Positions 57,232 to 64,000 of a stretch of 64,000 bases of DNA are shown one piece after another. The DNA lies in contig CAWDCE010000017.1 in the NCBI GenBank assembly GCA_963800725.1, forward strand, positions 248,001 to 312,000, read 5' to 3'. The translations under genes were made by a program, and so were the position numbers. This DNA is from Bog-473 sp963800725. Its GTDB lineage: Bacteria; Actinomycetota; Acidimicrobiia; Acidimicrobiales; RAAP-2. The notes beneath the pieces were generated by a model. That model was given only the letters and a program-made list of their open reading frames with translations. It had not been told where the DNA came from and ran no database searches. The first letter of the stretch is position 1. Each line of letters opens with the position of its first letter.

Positions 57232-57456
57232 CTACTTGTACCGATAGGTAATACGGCCCCGGTTGAGGTCGTACGGAGTGATCTCCACCTGCACCTTGTC
57301 CCCCGGAAGGATGCGGATGCGGTGCATCCTCATCTTTCCCGAGCTGTGCGCCAATACTTTGTGGCCGTTCTCGAGTTCAACTCGGAACATCGCGTTGGGC
57401 AATGGCTCGACCACTGTGCCTTCCAACACAATGGCGTCTTCCTTGGGCTTGGGCAG
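57232..57456 (-). CDS. infA: Translation initiation factor IF-1, probable CTG start
   Basis: 74 residues if begun at CTG 57456: PKPKEDAIVLEGTVVEPLPN, AMFRVELENGHKVLAH, and DLNRGRITYRYK. This matches IF-1 length exactly; GAGGAG lies six bases upstream of the CTG. The next in-frame ATG/GTG/TTG upstream (GTG 57498) would add 14 non-family residues and has no ribosome site. The normally conserved H-I-S-G-K-M-R-M-H-Y-I reads HSSGKMRMHRI, with two unusual substitutions. Confidence 0.9.
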   Translation of the reverse strand: MPKPKEDAIVLEGTVVEPLPNAMFRVELENGHKVLAHSSGKMRMHRIRILPGDKVQVEITPYDLNRGRITYRYK

Positions 57457-57588
57457 GTGACTCTCCTCAATCGTTGCTTCTGATGATCTCCCGAGCACGT
57501 CGGCGGCGCGGTGGCCGTATCGGCAATTCTCGGATGTGGCCCGGCGACAGGCAGCCCCAAAAAGGGCTTGGCCCAGGACCAGCGGAAT

Positions 57589-57594
57589 ATTCTA
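57589..57594 (-). promoter_or_regulatory. Possible -10 box upstream of infA
   Basis: TAGAAT on the minus strand, about 130 bases upstream of infA in the 195-base infA-map gap; a weak TGGAAA is found 16 bases further up. A separate promoter for infA-rpmJ-rpsM-rpsK-rpsD-rpoA-rplQ is plausible but unproven. Confidence 0.35.
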
Positions 57595-57651
57595 CCCCAA
57601 CTAGCAGGAATTTCCAGCCGGATCTGGGATGGACCCTCTTTGGGCGACTTC

Positions 57652-58392
57652 TCAGGCCAGAGTGAAGACCTCCGGACCGTTCGGGGTAACGGCAATCGTG
57701 TGCTCGAAGTGGGCCGAGAGCCGCCCGTCGGCGGTCACGACACTCCAGCCGTCGTCGAGCTGGCGTGTCTCGGCCGTGCCCGCATTGACCATGGGCTCGA
57801 CGGCAAAGACCATTCCGGTCTTGAGGGTCGGCCCCTTGTGCCCGGGCCAATAGTTCGGCACCTGGGGTTGCTCGTGCATGGCGGTCCCGATGGCGTGCCC
57901 TACGTACTCGCGGACCACGCTGAATCCGGCGGCCTCGGCCACCTCTTGGACGGCTCGGCCCACCTCATGGAGCGCATTTCCGGCCTTGAGCTGCTCGATT
58001 CCGGCAAACAGGCTGCGCTCGGTGACCGAGATGAGCTTTTGTGCCTCGGGCGAAATCTCGCCAATGCCCATGGTGAAGGCGGCGTCGCCGTGGTAGCCCT
58101 CGATGATGGCCCCGCAGTCGATGGAGAGGATGTCGCCTTCTTTGAGCGTGTAGCCCCCGGGGATGCCGTGCACGATCATGTCGTTGGGCGAGGTGCAGAT
58201 CACCGCCGGGAACCCGTGGTAGCCAAGGAAATTCGACTTGGCGCCCCGGCGCTCGAGGACCTCGCGGGCCACCTTGTCGAGGTCCGCGGTCGTCACGCCG
58301 GGGGCCGCGGCAGCCCGGGTGGCCTCGTGCATCTCGGCCACCACCTTGCCGGCCCGTCGCATCTTGGCCAGTTCCTCGTCGTTTCGCCGCAC
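57652..58392 (-). CDS. map: Methionine aminopeptidase type I
   Basis: 246 residues, intact. Removes initiator methionine. Metal ligands lie in LSIDCGAIIEGYHGDAAFT, GHAIGTAMHEQPQVPNY and FAVEPMVNAG. Follows adk by two bases; the adk-map-infA-rpmJ order is conserved. Confidence 0.96.
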   Translation of the reverse strand: MRRNDEELAKMRRAGKVVAEMHEATRAAAAPGVTTADLDKVAREVLERRGAKSNFLGYHGFPAVICTSPNDMIVHGIPGGYTLKEGDILSIDCGAIIEGYHGDAAFTMGIGEISPEAQKLISVTERSLFAGIEQLKAGNALHEVGRAVQEVAEAAGFSVVREYVGHAIGTAMHEQPQVPNYWPGHKGPTLKTGMVFAVEPMVNAGTAETRQLDDGWSVVTADGRLSAHFEHTIAVTPNGPEVFTLA

Positions 58393-58394
58393 CG

Positions 58395-59065
58395 CTATTC
58401 CTTCCGTTTCTGGCGCATGTCATCGATGGCGCCGACCACCCGGCGCGTCACCGCGTCGGGAGATCCGGTCCCGTTGATCGAGACCAAGAGTCCACGTTCG
58501 GTGTACCAGGAAATCAGCGGGGCCGTTTGCGCCTCGTAGAGGTCGAGCCGGCGCTGAATGGCCTCTTCGGTGTCGTCCTCGCGTTGGACCACCTCGCCAC
58601 CACACACATCGCAGGTCCAGTTCACCATTGGGGGGGCAGCGGTCGAGTAGTTGGCACCGCAGTCCACGCAGACCCGGCGCGACGCCAGGCGCTTCATGAC
58701 GAGCGGGGTCGGCACCACGAGGTCGACAACCAGGTCCATGCCGAAGGGATAGACGATCTCGTCGAGCAATTCGGCCTGCCCGGTGGTGCGGGGACACCCG
58801 TCGAGGATGAACCCGCGCCCCTCGTATCGCGCTCGGTGAGTCGGGCCTGGACCATCTCCATCACCATGTCGTCGGGGATGAGCTCGCCCTCGTCCATAAG
58901 GGACTGGGCCCGGACCCCGAGCGGCGTCTTGGACTTGACCTCGCCGCGCAGCATGTCACCCGTCGAGACGTGCGGCACCACATAGTGATGCGAAAGGCGA
59001 ACGCACTGCGTTCCCTTGCCGGCCCCCTGTTTGCCGAGGACTACGAGCCTGACCCCGGGGATCAC
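58395..59065 (-). CDS. adk: Adenylate kinase (zinc-lid type)
   Basis: About 223 residues. P-loop VVLGKQGAGKGTQCVRL, HVSTGDMLRGEV, and ILDGCPRTTGQAE. The LID carries two C-x2-C pairs (CVDCGANY and CDVCGGEV), a structural zinc site. A one-base deletion near 58828 separates LTERD from YEGRGFILDG. GTG start, 7 bases after secY. Confidence 0.94.
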
Positions 59066-59072
59066 AGATCCC

Positions 59073-60359
59073 CTACTTGAGGAAGCCCTCGTAGTTACGC
59101 ATCATCAGCTGGCTGTCGATCTGGCGCATGGTCTCGAGAGCGACGCCGACCGAGATCAGCAGGGTCGTCCCGTAGAAGGGGAAGCGGTTGATGTGCCAGA
59201 GCGCCATCAAGAGCGACGGCACCACAGCCACCGATCCCAAGAAGATGGCGCCGACCACGGTGATGCGACTGAGGATATGGGCGAAGTAGCGCTCGGTCGG
59301 CGGCCCGGGCCGGATGCCGGGCACGAACCCACCTTGCTTGCGGATGAGGTCCGCCTGCTGGTGGGGATCGAAGGCTACGTAGACGTAGAAGAACGTGAAC
59401 ATGAAGATGAGCACGAAGTACACGAAAATGTAGAAGTAGCTGGTCGGCGTCAAGGAGTTGCGCACGAAGTTCTGGAACCAGTTCCACTGCACCACGTTGG
59501 ACAAGAGCACCGGGATGTAGAGCACCGACGACGCGAAGATGATCGGGATCACGCCCGACTGGTTGACCTTCAAGGGGATATAGGTGCTGCTCCCGCCGTA
59601 CATTCGTCGCCCGACCACGCGCCGAGCGAAGGTCACGGGTATTCGACGTTGCCCCTGGTCGAAGAAGACAATCACGACCAACAAGCCGAGCGAGACCAAC
59701 AGGATCAGGGTGAACTTGAAGCTTCCGCCCTCTTCGTAGATGGCCTTGAACCCCGTCGGGATGGCCGCCACCACGTTGGCGAAGATCAGGATCGACATGC
59801 CCTGACCGATGCCTCGCTGGGTGATCAACTCGGCCAACCACATCACGAACGCCGTTCCGGCCGTCAAGATGAGCACCATGAAGGCGGCCAGCGGCAGGCT
59901 GAACTTCGGGATCAGGTCGATGTTGGTGCCCAAGAGGGCCGAGTCATGCCCGTGGAAGGCGTAGACCAACCCAGAGGACTGCATGAGGGCCAGGGCGACG
60001 GTGAGGTACCGCGTCGTCTGGGTGATCTTCTTCTGCCCGACCGCTCCCTGGTCGCGCCATTCCTCGAGTTTGGGGATCACCGTCGAAAGGAGCTGGATGA
60101 TGATCGAGCTCGTGATGTAGGGCATGACCCCGAGCCCAAAGACGGCAAGGCGCACGAGCGCGCCGCCACTGAAGAGGTTCAAGAACCCGAGTACACCCGA
60201 TGCGGACGCTGAACTCTCGAGCGACTGCAGCTGGCCCCAGTTCACACCGGGCACAGGGACATTGGCCCCTATCTGGTAGAGGGCAATGATGGCCAGGGTG
60301 AAGATGACCTTGTTGCGAAGGTCGGGAACCCTGAAGATATTGGCGAGCCGAGAGAGCAT
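59073..60359 (-). CDS. secY: Protein translocase subunit SecY
   Basis: 428 residues, ten hydrophobic segments, intact. MLSRLANIFRVPDLRNKVIF, the plug/TM2 region LGVMPYITSSIIIQLLSTV, and GFVPGIRPGPPTERYFAHIL are conserved. Central pore of the Sec translocon; SecE and SecG are outside the window. Confidence 0.97.
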   Translation of the reverse strand: MLSRLANIFRVPDLRNKVIFTLAIIALYQIGANVPVPGVNWGQLQSLESSASASGVLGFLNLFSGGALVRLAVFGLGVMPYITSSIIIQLLSTVIPKLEEWRDQGAVGQKKITQTTRYLTVALALMQSSGLVYAFHGHDSALLGTNIDLIPKFSLPLAAFMVLILTAGTAFVMWLAELITQRGIGQGMSILIFANVVAAIPTGFKAIYEEGGSFKFTLILLVSLGLLVVIVFFDQGQRRIPVTFARRVVGRRMYGGSSTYIPLKVNQSGVIPIIFASSVLYIPVLLSNVVQWNWFQNFVRNSLTPTSYFYIFVYFVLIFMFTFFYVYVAFDPHQQADLIRKQGGFVPGIRPGPPTERYFAHILSRITVVGAIFLGSVAVVPSLLMALWHINRFPFYGTTLLISVGVALETMRQIDSQLMMRNYEGFLK

Positions 60360-60394
60360 GCCGTTCTTCGTTCAGTTACGTCCGGGTGCGGTCA

Positions 60395-60883
60395 CTACCG
60401 GTTCATCAAGGCATTGCCCGATGCCGGAGGACGCCCGTGGCCGAAGGGAAGAGGCACCCGCTCCACGCTACCGCCCGCCGACGTGATCGCCGATTCAGCT
60501 GAGGCGGAAAATGCGTGGGCCGAGACCCGGATCGGGCGCGAGAGCGAGCCCTGCCCGAGGACCTTGACCAGGTCCTTGCGGCGGCACAATCCGGCCTCTG
60601 CCAGGGATTCGACAGTGAACTCGTCGCCGTCGAGACCGGCCAACACGCCGATGTTGACCGGCGTGTAGGAGACGCGGAAGGGGTTTTTGAAGCCCTTGAG
60701 CTTGGGGATGCGTTGCATCAAGGGAAGCTGGCCACCCTCGAAACCGGCCGGCACGGTGTTACGGGCGTGCTGGCCCTTGGTCCCACGGCCAGCCGTCTTG
60801 TGGCCCTTTCCTCCGGTCCCGCGACCGACGCGTTGCTTGGGCTTGGTGGCTCCCTTGGGGGGCGCCAGATCGTGCAGCTTCAT
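60395..60883 (-). CDS. rplO: Ribosomal protein L15
   Basis: 162 residues. MKLHDLAPPKGATKPKQRVG, then GTGGKGHKTAGRGTKGQHAR and GFEGGQLPLMQRIPKLKGF are diagnostic. Start overlaps the rpmD stop by four bases. Confidence 0.97.
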   Translation of the reverse strand: MKLHDLAPPKGATKPKQRVGRGTGGKGHKTAGRGTKGQHARNTVPAGFEGGQLPLMQRIPKLKGFKNPFRVSYTPVNIGVLAGLDGDEFTVESLAEAGLCRRKDLVKVLGQGSLSRPIRVSAHAFSASAESAITSAGGSVERVPLPFGHGRPPASGNALMNR

Positions 60884-61104
60884 GCCGACACCTCCTCAAC
60901 ACTGATCAGATGGGGGACGCGGGCGATCATGCCCCGGATCTCGGGTCGATCGGGCAGGTCATTGCTCTGCCCGATGCCACGAAGTCCGAGCGCGCGCAGG
61001 GTCCCGCGGTGCTTGGGCTTGCTCCCAATCGCCGAACGGATCTGGGTGACGACCAGGCGTGGCCCGTCGTGCTTGGTTGCGGTCTTTTCCGCTTGCGCAG
61101 CCAT
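60880..61104 (-). CDS. rpmD: Ribosomal protein L30
   Basis: 74 residues. LVVTQIRSAIGSKPKHRGTL, RALGLRGIGQSNDLPDRPEI and RGMIARVPHLISVEE match L30, with a short extra N-terminus. Confidence 0.96.
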   Translation of the reverse strand: MAAQAEKTATKHDGPRLVVTQIRSAIGSKPKHRGTLRALGLRGIGQSNDLPDRPEIRGMIARVPHLISVEEVSA

Positions 61105-61106
61105 AA

Positions 61107-61658
61107 TCAGCGGACCTCACCGGCGAACAGGTCGGTCTCGCGCTTGCGCTCGCGATAGGCGCGCAGCACACCGGCCGGCGTGACCTCGTCGGCACCTTTG
61201 CCCCGCAGGGCGGCAACCTCGTCGGGTCGGCGAAGCGCCTTGAGCCCGGCGATGGTGGCGTGAGCCACGTTGATCCCGTTGGACGATCCGAGTGACTTGG
61301 CCAAGATGTCGCGAATACCGGCCATCTCGAGGATGGCCCGGGCCGCGCCACCGGCGATGACGCCGGTACCAGGTGCGGCGGGCTTGAGCATCACGCGTCC
61401 AGCCCCGCTCTCCCCGATCACCGGGTGCACGATGGTGGAGCCGGCGAGCGGCACCTCGAAGAGGTTCTTGCGCGCCTCTTCGATGCCCTTTTGCACGGCG
61501 AGACCGGCCTCTTTGGCCTTTCCGTAGCCGAGGCCGACCTTTCCATTGCCGTCGCCGACCACCATGAGGGCGGCGAAGGAGAACCGACGTCCACCTTTGA
61601 CGACCTTGGCCACGCGATTCACCTTGATGGTGCGCTCTTCGTACTGTGTGTCAACCAC
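61107..61658 (-). CDS. rpsE: Ribosomal protein S5
   Basis: 183 residues. VNRVAKVVKGGRRFSFAALM, GDGNGKVGLGYGKAKE, and AGGAARAILEMAGIRDILAK are S5 signatures. Two bases from rplR and rpmD on either side. Confidence 0.98.
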   Translation of the reverse strand: MVDTQYEERTIKVNRVAKVVKGGRRFSFAALMVVGDGNGKVGLGYGKAKEAGLAVQKGIEEARKNLFEVPLAGSTIVHPVIGESGAGRVMLKPAAPGTGVIAGGAARAILEMAGIRDILAKSLGSSNGINVAHATIAGLKALRRPDEVAALRGKGADEVTPAGVLRAYRERKRETDLFAGEVR

Positions 61659-61660
61659 GC

Positions 61661-62035
61661 TTAGAACTCCAGTCCCTCGGCCCGTGCCGCATCAGCCAGG
61701 ACGGCGACACGCCCGTGGTAGACGAATCCACCACGGTCAAAGACCACTTTGGTGATACCGGCCGCTTTGGCCCTTGTTCCGAGCAGACGCCCGACGGATG
61801 CTGCGCCCGTCACGTTGCCGCCGCCACTCTTGCCCAACGAGGCACGCAGATCGGGCTCGACCGACGAAGCGGCCGCCAGCGTGCGGCCCGTGGTGTCGTC
61901 GATGACCTGGGCCGAGATGTGCCGGTTCGAGCGGTGCACGGCCAGGCGCGGGACCTGGGCGGTGCCGCTCACCTTGGCCCGCACGCGTGAATGACGGCGC
62001 GTCCGGAGTCGGGTTCGATCATGTGTTGGTGCCAT
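61661..62035 (-). CDS. rplR: Ribosomal protein L18
   Basis: 124 residues from ATG 62035 (MAPTHDRTRLRTRRHSRVRA). RLAVHRSNRHISAQVIDDTT, then ITKVVFDRGGFVYHGRVAVL are 5S-rRNA-binding L18 motifs. Start overlaps the rplF stop. Confidence 0.97.
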   Translation of the reverse strand: MAPTHDRTRLRTRRHSRVRAKVSGTAQVPRLAVHRSNRHISAQVIDDTTGRTLAAASSVEPDLRASLGKSGGGNVTGAASVGRLLGTRAKAAGITKVVFDRGGFVYHGRVAVLADAARAEGLEF

Positions 62036-62574
62036 TACTTCGCTGCCTTCCCGGCCTTGCGGAGCACGCGCTCGCCGGCATAGCGCACTCCCTTGCCCTT
62101 GTAGGGCTCGGGCTTGCGGAGCTTGCGGATATCGGCGGCCACCTGGCCGACCTTCTCTTTGTCCATGCCCTTGACGACGATGCGGGTCGGCAAGGGGACT
62201 TCGAATGTGATGCCGTCGGGTGCATCGACGAAGACCGGGTGCGAAAAGCCGAGCGCCAGTTCGAGTGCGGTCGGCCCCTTGGCCGTGCAACGGTAACCGA
62301 CGCCGACGATCTCGAGCTCTTTGGAAAATCCCTCGGTGACCCCGGCCACCATGTTGGCGACCAGCGAACGCGACAATCCGTGCAGGGCGCGATGGCGCCG
62401 CTCGTCATCGGGTCGGCTGACCACGAGTTCGTCGCCTTCTTGGACCACGGTGATGCCCGCCGGCAGGGCGCGTTCGAGGGTGCCCTGGGGGCCCTTGACG
62501 CTGACTTTCGGCCCATCGAGGGTCACGGTCACATTGGCGGGAACGGGAATCGGCGAACGCCCAATACGCGACAT
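62035..62574 (-). CDS. rplF: Ribosomal protein L6
   Basis: 179 residues. MSRIGRSPIPVPANVTVTLD, VSVKGPQGTLERALP, and the C-terminal KPEPYKGKGVRYAGERVLRK are diagnostic. Confidence 0.98.
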   Translation of the reverse strand: MSRIGRSPIPVPANVTVTLDGPKVSVKGPQGTLERALPAGITVVQEGDELVVSRPDDERRHRALHGLSRSLVANMVAGVTEGFSKELEIVGVGYRCTAKGPTALELALGFSHPVFVDAPDGITFEVPLPTRIVVKGMDKEKVGQVAADIRKLRKPEPYKGKGVRYAGERVLRKAGKAAK

Positions 62575-62604
62575 CAGCCATCACCCCGCATTCTCATCTC
62601 GGCG

Positions 62605-63009
62605 TTACCAGACATGACAGAGCACCTCGCCGCCGAGATGACGCTTCCTGGCTTCGCGATCGGTCATCAGCCCGTGACTGGTCGAGACCACGGCCACACC
62701 CATCCCGCCGAGCACGCGGGGAATACCATCGGCGCGGGCGTAGATCCGCAGCCCGGGCTTGGATATCCGCTTGATGCCCGCAATGGTGCGTGTGCGGTCG
62801 GCCGAGTACTTGAGGCTGATCTCCAGCGTGGTGCCGGGCTTTTCGGTGTTGGGCTCCATGTGGTAGCCCGCGATGAATCCCTCGCGCTCGAGGATCGAGG
62901 CCAAGGACTCCTTGAGCTTGGAACCAGGCATCTTGACGGTGTCGAACATGGCGGAGTTGGCATTGCGGATACGGGTCAACATGTCCGCGATGGGATCGGT
63001 CATAGTCAT
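62605..63009 (-). CDS. rpsH: Ribosomal protein S8
   Basis: 134 residues. MTMTDPIADMLTRIRNANSA, GIKRISKPGLRIYARADGIP, and STSHGLMTDREARKRHLGGE are S8 motifs. In many bacteria S8 represses the spc operon. Confidence 0.98.
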   Translation of the reverse strand: MTMTDPIADMLTRIRNANSAMFDTVKMPGSKLKESLASILEREGFIAGYHMEPNTEKPGTTLEISLKYSADRTRTIAGIKRISKPGLRIYARADGIPRVLGGMGVAVVSTSHGLMTDREARKRHLGGEVLCHVW

Positions 63010-63016
63010 GGCTGGC

Positions 63017-63202
63017 CTACCAACTCGCCTTCGTCACGCCGGGGATCTCACCCGCGTGCACCATGACGCGCAGGCAGATGCGGCAGAGCCCGAACTTGCG
63101 GTAGACGGCCTTGGGTCGGCCACAACGCTGGCAGCGGGTGTAGCCCCGCACTTTGAACTTCGGGGTCCGCTGCTGCTTCTCAATCAGTGCCTTTTTCGCC
63201 AT
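63017..63202 (-). CDS. rpsZ: Ribosomal protein S14 (zinc type)
   Basis: 61 residues, the short C+ form: Cys24, Cys27 (YTRCQRCGRP), Cys40 and Cys43 (GLCRICLR) bind zinc. In actinobacteria this is the housekeeping copy; the C- paralogue appears under zinc starvation. Confidence 0.97.
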   Translation of the reverse strand: MAKKALIEKQQRTPKFKVRGYTRCQRCGRPKAVYRKFGLCRICLRVMVHAGEIPGVTKASW

Positions 63203-63207
63203 GATGC

Positions 63208-63798
63208 TTATCGAGTCTCCTGTCGGAACGGGAAGCCGAACGCCGCAAGGAGCGCCCGCCCTTCCTCGTTGTTGCGTGCGGTGGTGACGATCGTGATGTC
63301 CATGCCTCGGACCGAGTCGATCTTGTCGTAGTCGATCTCGGGGAAGATGAGCTGCTCGGTGACCCCAAACGTGTAGTTGCCCTTCCCATCGAACGAGCGG
63401 GGCGAGAGGCCGCGGAAGTCACGGATACGAGGGATGGCCAGGCTCAACAGCCGGTCGAAGAACTCCCAGGCCCAATCACCGCGCAAGGTGACCTTGGCCC
63501 CGATGGCCTGACCCTCGCGCAACTTGAAGCCGGCGATGGACTGCTTGGCCCTGGTCACGATCGGCTTTTGGCCAGTGATGATCTCGAGGTCCCGCTGGGC
63601 CCCTTCGATCAACGACGCCTGCTGGGTGGCGCGGCCCACGCCCATGTTGATCACGATCTTTTCGAGGCGCGGCACCTCCATGATGTTGCTGAGGCCCAAA
63701 TCCTCACGCAGCTTGAGCCGGATCTCAGACATGTAGCGGTCATAGAGGCGCGGCCGCTCGGGGGCACCGGTCGTCGGCGTCGTGGCGGTGGTGGTCAC
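63208..63798 (-). CDS. rplE: Ribosomal protein L5
   Basis: 196 residues from GTG 63798, which overlaps the rplX stop (GTGA). VPRLEKIVINMGVGRATQQA, ITGQKPIVTRAKQSIAGFKL and RDFRGLSPRSFDGKGNYTFG identify L5, a 5S rRNA binder. Confidence 0.97.
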   Translation of the reverse strand: MTTTATTPTTGAPERPRLYDRYMSEIRLKLREDLGLSNIMEVPRLEKIVINMGVGRATQQASLIEGAQRDLEIITGQKPIVTRAKQSIAGFKLREGQAIGAKVTLRGDWAWEFFDRLLSLAIPRIRDFRGLSPRSFDGKGNYTFGVTEQLIFPEIDYDKIDSVRGMDITIVTTARNNEEGRALLAAFGFPFRQETR

Positions 63799-64000
63799 AG
63801 TTCTGCCCCACATTTGCGGCAGATCCGCACCTTGTCGCCGTTCTTGTTCAACTTCATGCCCACCCGGGTCGGCTGGTCGCAGCTCTTGCAGAGCAGCGCG
63901 ACCGTTGAGACCTGCACCGGCATGAACTTGTCGATGACGCCACCTTGTTGGGTCGCCCGGGTCGGCTTGGCGTGGCGCTTGGCCACGTTGACGCCTTCGA
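63795..64000 (-). CDS. rplX: Ribosomal protein L24, 3' part
   Basis: Open to the right window edge; the visible frame begins EGVN-VAKRHAKPTRATQQGG, so the first third, with the KOW motif, is outside. The C-terminus has two C-x2-C pairs (CKSCDQPTRVG and CRKCGAEL), a zinc-ribbon version of L24. Confidence 0.93.
   Translation of the reverse strand, partial: EGVNVAKRHAKPTRATQQGGVIDKFMPVQVSTVALLCKSCDQPTRVGMKLNKNGDKVRICRKCGAEL

Noticed and set aside
59016..60212. A long acidic plus-strand frame opposite secY
   Set aside because: The charged E/D/H-rich content is the complement of membrane-segment codons in secY.
1..64000. CRISPR arrays, transposases, integrases, tRNA or rRNA genes
   Set aside because: Scanned for regular direct repeats, DDE/recombinase proteins and tRNA/rRNA signatures; none were seen.

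Overview
The window is high-GC DNA, densely coding on both strands, and reads as a chromosomal segment of an actinomycete. Two WhiB regulators, a deazaflavin (F420)-type nitroreductase homologue, a mycobacterial Sdh1-like succinate dehydrogenase, GuaB3, and the order spc/alpha ribosomal genes - truA - rplM - rpsI - glmM - glmS - acpS - nnr - alr - tsaE - tsaB - rimI all point to Actinomycetota. The N-terminal LWRHPSE motif and the gene style suggest the class Acidimicrobiia; this is an inference. No tRNA, rRNA, CRISPR array, insertion sequence or prophage was seen, and no gap longer than 300 bases lacks a gene.

Layout. 1-4.1 kb: the end of a HEAT-repeat protein, mreB, an HtrA-like membrane pseudoprotease and a DUF2342-type protein. 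4.1-9.7 kb: a small unknown gene, two convergent whiB genes around a glutamate formimidoyltransferase-like gene, and a VWA/MoxR pair. 9.7-14.1 kb: sdhC-sdhA-sdhB, an SCP2-like gene and a small unknown. 14.1-16.4 kb: a divergent tetR / nitroreductase pair with a striking operator, then an acetyltransferase. 16.4-21.5 kb (minus): circularly permuted ATP-grasp, alpha-E, transglutaminase, ACT and Gfo/Idh genes, closely packed. 21.5-34.6 kb (minus): a central-metabolism run guaB3-guaA-pcrA-B12 subunit-sucC-sucD-purN-purH-folD-cupin-metF-mdh, mostly overlapping by a few bases. 34.8-38.5 kb: an FAH-family gene, a Nudix gene, and groES-groEL under a CIRCE operator. 38.7-43.5 kb: a plus-strand SDR-GH13-glycosyltransferase operon and an aldo/keto reductase. 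43.6-64 kb (minus): one long run from rplX (cut by the window end) through secY, adk, map, infA, rpoA and rplQ into truA, rplM, rpsI, the amino-sugar genes glmM and glmS, acpS, nnr, alr, a uracil-DNA glycosylase and tsaE-tsaB-rimI.

How it works together. The minus-strand runs couple translation (ribosome, IF-1, MAP, TsaB/TsaE), wall precursor supply (GlmM, GlmS, Alr), folate/purine synthesis (FolD, MetF, PurN, PurH, GuaA) and TCA steps (SucCD, Mdh, with Sdh nearby). 

Caveat on the sequence: I count about 33 single-base frame changes in 24 genes, including glmM, glmS, adk, sucC, sdhA, sdhB, folD and rpsI, mostly at short G or C runs. Protein homology continues in another frame each time. They look like base-calling or assembly errors, so such genes are given here as one CDS over the full span, with the break positions noted.
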